Shown piece by piece: positions 23,975 through 26,200 of a stretch of 26,200 bases of DNA; position 1 is the first letter of the stretch; every line of letters begins with the position of its first letter. Source of the DNA: a virus; the IMG/VR virus record IMGVR_UViG_3300037963_000130, positions 12,193 to 38,392 of that record; one strand, 5' to 3'. The translations under genes and the position numbers were made by a program. The notes under the pieces are model-generated. The model did not search any database. It saw only the letters and a list, made by a program, of their open reading frames with translations, and had not been told where the DNA came from.

Positions 23975-24346
23975 ATGCGAACAGCAACTACTACTTCAAA
24001 ATCTAAAAGTATGCCGCCAAAGGTTGTTGCAGACAAGCCTATAAGCAAAGCACAAGTAACAAAAGTGCCAAAGCCTGTCGCAAAAACTAGAGGTGCAGCG
24101 AGAAAAAGCTACAAGTTCAGTGGCACTATGCCTGAACAAACTGGCTTTACACCGCAAATGTATGCTTTATTACAAACAATTAGTGAAGCTAAAAAGACTG
24201 AGCTAGACCCTAAAAAGTTTACTGCTCAAGACTTAGTTGCACTAGCTGTTAAAAAAGGATTCTTGTCTACATGCCAAGACCCTTTAAGAATTTTCAGATT
24301 TTACAAAGATAGATTAGTAAGCGAAGGCTTCCTATCTGAAGTATAA
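23975..24346 (+). CDS. Basic N-terminal tail plus small C-terminal domain, unknown function
   Basis: This 123-aa protein has AGAAAGGAG (23960-23968) six bases before its ATG. The first 45 residues are low-complexity and rich in Lys, Pro, Ser and Thr (KSMPPKVVADKPISKAQVTK), followed by TRGAARKSYKF, like a flexible DNA- or RNA-binding tail. Residues about 58-123 could form a winged-helix: FTPQMYALLQTI, FTAQDLVALAVKKG, then RIFRFYKDRLVSEGFLSEV. That layout (helix, L-A-KKG, FYK--L---GFL) fits a small HTH-type DNA-binding domain but is not a recognised family. It is alone after promoter P5. Confidence 0.6.
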   Translation: MRTATTTSKSKSMPPKVVADKPISKAQVTKVPKPVAKTRGAARKSYKFSGTMPEQTGFTPQMYALLQTISEAKKTELDPKKFTAQDLVALAVKKGFLSTCQDPLRIFRFYKDRLVSEGFLSEV

Positions 24347-24356
24347 TTTGGAAACC

Positions 24357-24508
24357 GTGAGACTGTATTGCCTCAATAGTACAGTCTCACACGATAAGGT
24401 TAGCGGAAAAGTGGATAGCTATTAAAGTATAAATCCAGTTTGACGAGGAATTGATGTTTAATCTACATAGGTTAGGCTAGAGTGAAGTCATATGAACAAC
24501 GCCTTATC
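24357..24508 (+). ncRNA. Candidate structured RNA between two small genes
   Basis: This lies in a 186-bp gap without a convincing ORF. GTGAGACTGTA (24357-24367) and TACAGTCTCAC (24380-24390) form a perfect 11-bp stem. After it, GATAAGG (24393-24399) can pair with CCTTATC (24502-24508) to enclose about 100 nt, which holds TGGAT/ATCCA and ATGT/ACAT stems. No T run follows the first stem, so it is not a standard terminator. A tRNA-like D-arm (AGC...AGTGGATAGCT) is present but no T-arm. It may be a processed 3' UTR, leader or small RNA. Confidence 0.4.
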
Positions 24509-24532
24509 ATTTATTATTCATAGGAGGAGAAT

Positions 24533-24736
24533 ATGGAAATTACAATAACTAAACACGACGGCACTGTTGTAGAAACTAATGCTATAGCACTCGCTCGTAA
24601 GCTTAACAATGTTGTAGTCCCTAACATGGCTGATGGAGTTTTAGAAAAACCAGAAATCCGTTGGGACCAAGCTGATTTTATCAACTGCGTGATTGATACT
24701 ATCGATACTATGTTTACTGAAAAAGAAATGAAATAA
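24533..24736 (+). CDS. Small unknown phage protein
   Basis: This 67-aa protein has a perfect AGGAGG ahead of its ATG. The sequence MEITITKHDGTVVETNAIAL begins with two beta strands. A helical acidic part follows (FINCVIDTIDTMFTEKEMK). I recognise no family and see no catalytic motif. It follows the structured region at 24357-24508, which may be its leader, and has no copy of the repeated promoter directly upstream. It may therefore depend on read-through from P5. Confidence 0.55.
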   Translation: MEITITKHDGTVVETNAIALARKLNNVVVPNMADGVLEKPEIRWDQADFINCVIDTIDTMFTEKEMK

Positions 24737-24740
24737 CGTT

Positions 24741-24771
24741 GCTTTACTTTCGGCTTGCTGGTAGGTAAAGT
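24741..24771 (+). promoter_or_regulatory. Promoter P6
   Basis: GCTTTACTTTCGG starts at 24741. TTTACT (24743-24748) is followed after 17 bp by TAAAGT (24766-24771). GTAAAG at 24765-24770 is an inverted match to CTTTAC. The ATG at 24804 is 32 bp beyond the -10 box. Confidence 0.65.
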
Positions 24772-24803
24772 ATTAATATAACTAATTAAGAAAGGAGAAA
24801 GTT

Positions 24804-25154
24804 ATGAAAGCTATATTAATTGACCCTTTTGACCAATCTGTGTCAGAAGTAGATTATAACGGAGATTACAAAGAAATATACAATCTTACAGATTGCGATA
24901 CTTTCGATGTAGTATCTCTTGACGATACCAACGATATATACGTAGATGACGAAGGTTTATTGAAAGACCCTACACGTTATTTTAGAATATATAGTTATAC
25001 GACCAACCAACTTGTGACCCTTGCGGGCAAAGGTTTAATACTTGGTCATAACGACGAGGGCGAGAGTATTGCCACTACGTTAGATGTTAACGAGTATGCG
25101 AAAACTATACAGTTTTTACCTGAAGGTAAGTTGGTTGCGAGAATTTGGAGTTAA
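24804..25154 (+). CDS. Conserved phage protein (MKAILIDP type)
   Basis: This 116-aa protein has AGAAAGGAG (24789-24797) and a clean ATG. The layout is MKAILIDPFDQSVSEVDY, GDYKEIYNL-DCDTFDVVSL, IYVDDEGLL (residues about 45-53), then a C-terminal beta-rich AGKGLILGHNDEGES segment. This arrangement, starting 'MKAxLIDP...V.E..Y.GD...IY.L......F..V' and containing 'VDDEGL', is common in small phage and plasmid genes of unknown function. It looks like an alpha/beta domain with many acidic residues. It is the first gene of the P6 unit and is followed two bases later by the Api92-like gene. Confidence 0.65.
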   Translation: MKAILIDPFDQSVSEVDYNGDYKEIYNLTDCDTFDVVSLDDTNDIYVDDEGLLKDPTRYFRIYSYTTNQLVTLAGKGLILGHNDEGESIATTLDVNEYAKTIQFLPEGKLVARIWS

Positions 25155-25156
25155 TT

Positions 25157-25570
25157 ATGCCAAACCATTGTTTTAATAGAGTAGAAATACATTGTAGGTC
25201 TGAAGAACAGGCTAAAGAAATTAAAGAATTTTTACAGTCTGAAGAAACTTGTTTCGACCTAAGCCATATATTACCCGAGCCAGACTACGAAAGTATCGCA
25301 GTTAAGCCAACGTTTGGTAAAGAAGACGATACCCACCGTATGCCAAAATGGTGGGATTGGCGTATTCAAAATTGGGGTACTAAATGGAATACTTATGACG
25401 ACGAGTTATGTGAAATTAATGAAACTTTAGAGTATCGTTTCAATACTGCATGGTCGCCGCCAGAAATGGCAGTAGCTCATTTACGTGAGATATATAAAGA
25501 AGAACGTGATGGCGTTAGTATTACAGCGTTTTATGACGAGCCTGGAATGGAAATCGCGGGGTATTATTAA
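25157..25570 (+). CDS. Api92/YubB-like (DUF1281) protein
   Basis: I place the start at ATG 25157 (MPNHCFNRVEI), six bases after GGAG at 25147-25150. A TTG at 25145 is upstream of that site and overlaps the preceding gene. The 137-aa product has MPNH--NRVEI at the start, FDLSHILPEP (residues about 33-42), WWDWRIQNWGTKWNTYDDEL (residues about 64-83) and RFNTAWSPPEMAVAHL (94-109). These are the marks of the phage/plasmid Api92-like family with a ferredoxin-like fold. Family members are common on mobile DNA and their function is unproven. It ends in a TAATG with a 47-aa ORF. Confidence 0.8.
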   Translation: MPNHCFNRVEIHCRSEEQAKEIKEFLQSEETCFDLSHILPEPDYESIAVKPTFGKEDDTHRMPKWWDWRIQNWGTKWNTYDDELCEINETLEYRFNTAWSPPEMAVAHLREIYKEERDGVSITAFYDEPGMEIAGYY

Positions 25571-25713
25571 TGGATATACAAGAAGCGTTAGAATTACTTG
25601 GTGAAGTTGTTTCATCGGGGGCTAAAACAGGATACGACGAAGACGCTGTTAACGAGGCTTGGGATATAATTTATCAAGTTGTGACTGAACATGCTGACTT
25701 CGATACTCCGTAA
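25570..25713 (+). CDS. 47-aa small protein after the Api92-like gene
   Basis: ATG 25570 overlaps the stop of the Api92-like gene (TAATG). The product is MDIQEALELLGEVVSSGAKT followed by GYDEDAVNEAWDII and a short YQVVTEHADFDTP end. It is very acidic and probably two helices. The tight stop-start coupling and coding-like sequence argue that it is real despite its length. No family is recognised. Confidence 0.55.
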   Translation: MDIQEALELLGEVVSSGAKTGYDEDAVNEAWDIIYQVVTEHADFDTP

Positions 25714-25722
25714 TGTTTTAGT

Positions 25723-25753
25723 GCTTTACTTTGGCGTTAGTCGTAAGTAAACT
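25723..25753 (+). promoter_or_regulatory. Promoter P7
   Basis: GCTTTACTTTGGCG starts at 25723. TTTACT (25725-25730) is followed after 17 bp by TAAACT (25748-25753). It precedes the longest leader of the set, about 140 bp to the ATG at 25898. Confidence 0.65.
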
Positions 25754-25765
25754 ATTATTAAGTTT

Positions 25766-25880
25766 TAGTTGTGAGGAATTACTCTCGTTCATACGACCTC
25801 ACAACTAGACGAGGGTGTGTGTAGGGGAAAAACGCATGCAAATCCGAGGAAGACCCACTCGGCACACACTCTCAATTTTT
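25766..25880 (+). ncRNA. Structured 5' leader with two long stem-loops
   Basis: TAGTTGTGAGG (25766-25776) pairs perfectly with CCTCACAACTA (25797-25807), 11 bp with a 20-nt loop. Next, GAGGGTGTGTG (25811-25821) pairs with CACACACTCTC (25863-25873), 11 bp with one G-T wobble. This encloses CCGAG/CTCGG (25844-25848 and 25858-25862). TTTTT at 25876-25880 follows, like an intrinsic terminator, just before the AGAAAGGAG at 25883-25891. ACTCTCGT in the first loop could instead pair with GACGAGGGT (25808-25816), a possible antiterminator arrangement. A regulatory leader or attenuator is suggested. Confidence 0.45.
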
Positions 25881-25897
25881 ATAGAAAGGAGAATATT

Positions 25898-26197
25898 ATG
25901 AACTTAGAAATTATTAAAGAACAAACATTACGGCATATCAGTAGGTTAACATACTATTTAGATATGTCTGATGAAGATAGGTTAAAAGCCTATGATTTTG
26001 TTACATCTGCTTTATGGGATTACCATAGAATATACGAGCCTTATACTAAAATCAAAGTTGCTGACGTAAGCCACTTTTTCGATATTTGGTTTGAAGATAC
26101 TTACGGCAATTACAGTTATGAAGATACCTGTGTTTGTGGTTTACCACTAGAAGCCAACGGTAGAAATTGTTATTCACATATGACAAGGGGGATGTAA
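25898..26197 (+). CDS. Small unknown protein with C-terminal Cys cluster
   Basis: The start is ATG 25898, six bases after AGAAAGGAG (25883-25891). An in-frame ATG at 25817 would translate through the leader hairpins and is rejected. The 99-aa protein is helical and acidic-aromatic (MSDEDRLKAYDFVTSALWDY, DVSHFFDIWFEDTYG). It ends in CVCGLPLEANGRNCYSH, whose C-x-C...C-x2-H could bind a metal. I recognise no family. The stop is shared with the next start (TAATG). Confidence 0.55.
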   Translation: MNLEIIKEQTLRHISRLTYYLDMSDEDRLKAYDFVTSALWDYHRIYEPYTKIKVADVSHFFDIWFEDTYGNYSYEDTCVCGLPLEANGRNCYSHMTRGM

Positions 26198-26200
26198 TGG
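26197..26200 (+). CDS. Start of a following gene (cut by window end)
   Basis: An ATG overlapping the preceding TAA (TAATG) begins at 26197, matching the coupling used elsewhere in this genome. Only one codon is visible, so the product cannot be assessed. Confidence 0.3.

Noticed and set aside
24393-24508. tRNA-like segment (acceptor-like 7-bp closing stem and D-arm-like AGC...GCT)
   Set aside because: There is no T-arm with a TTCRA loop, no valid anticodon arm and the domain is too long (about 116 nt).
25817-25897. Upstream ATG for the final gene
   Set aside because: It would translate through the paired leader and has no ribosome binding site. ATG 25898 follows AGAAAGGAG.
1-26200. CRISPR array, insertion sequence, integrase or att site
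   Set aside because: No regularly spaced repeats, transposase, recombinase or terminal inverted repeats are visible.

Overview
This window is a stretch of an A+T-rich genome of a tailed bacteriophage (Caudoviricetes). It carries large virion genes, a phage DNA replication module and many short overlapping genes, with no ribosomal, tRNA, integrase or cellular housekeeping genes. The very large internal-virion-type protein and the glycine- and proline-rich structural proteins resemble those of podovirus-like marine phages, including the pelagiphage type. Host and marine origin are inferences from gene style and base composition. No phage RNA polymerase, lysis gene or lysogeny gene is visible here.

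Layout. (1) 1-7963, + strand: end of the virion structural operon. It holds a GE/DGEF-motif protein, a glycine-rich virion protein, a 569-aa unknown, a 1149-aa probable internal or ejection protein, a proline-rich repeat protein and a small protein with a duplicated motif. Several junctions are TAATG stop-start overlaps. (2) 7960-9408, - strand: a single SNF2-type helicase, tail-to-tail with the structural operon and sharing a TTAA that holds both stop codons. (3) 9409-9655: a divergent control region, extremely A+T-rich in the middle, with a promoter on each strand and three copies of a 9-bp word; it could also hold an origin. (4) 9656-14918: two small phage proteins, a putative ssDNA-binding protein, an AEP/TOTE-type primase, an AlkB-like dioxygenase and a UvrD-type helicase. 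(5) 14990-21081: a conserved phage protein, then a methyltransferase, an alpha-glutamyl/putrescinyl-thymine pyrophosphorylase-like protein, a thymidylate synthase/dUMP hydroxymethylase-like enzyme and an Nmad1-like protein (together a likely thymidine hypermodification cassette). A small basic protein, family A DNA polymerase and an HTH protein follow. (6) 21082-26200: short operons of small, mostly unknown proteins (zinc-ribbon-like protein, VRR-NUC nuclease, DUF932, Api92-like and others), separated by leaders with strong RNA stem-loops.

The genes from 9656 onward appear to be run by one repeated promoter type: GCTTTACTTT, then a TAnAnT-like -10 box exactly 17 bp after TTTACT. There are seven + strand copies and one - strand copy. 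Most are followed by the same ribosome binding site, AGAAAGGAG. This looks like host sigma70-type transcription with a phage-specific extended -35, dividing the replication and accessory half into separate transcription units.

The most notable observations are the promoter family, the thymidine-modification cassette and four candidate structured RNA elements: 21083-21223 with mutually exclusive helices, 24357-24508, 25766-25880, and a 12-bp hairpin inside a coding region at 23495-23522.
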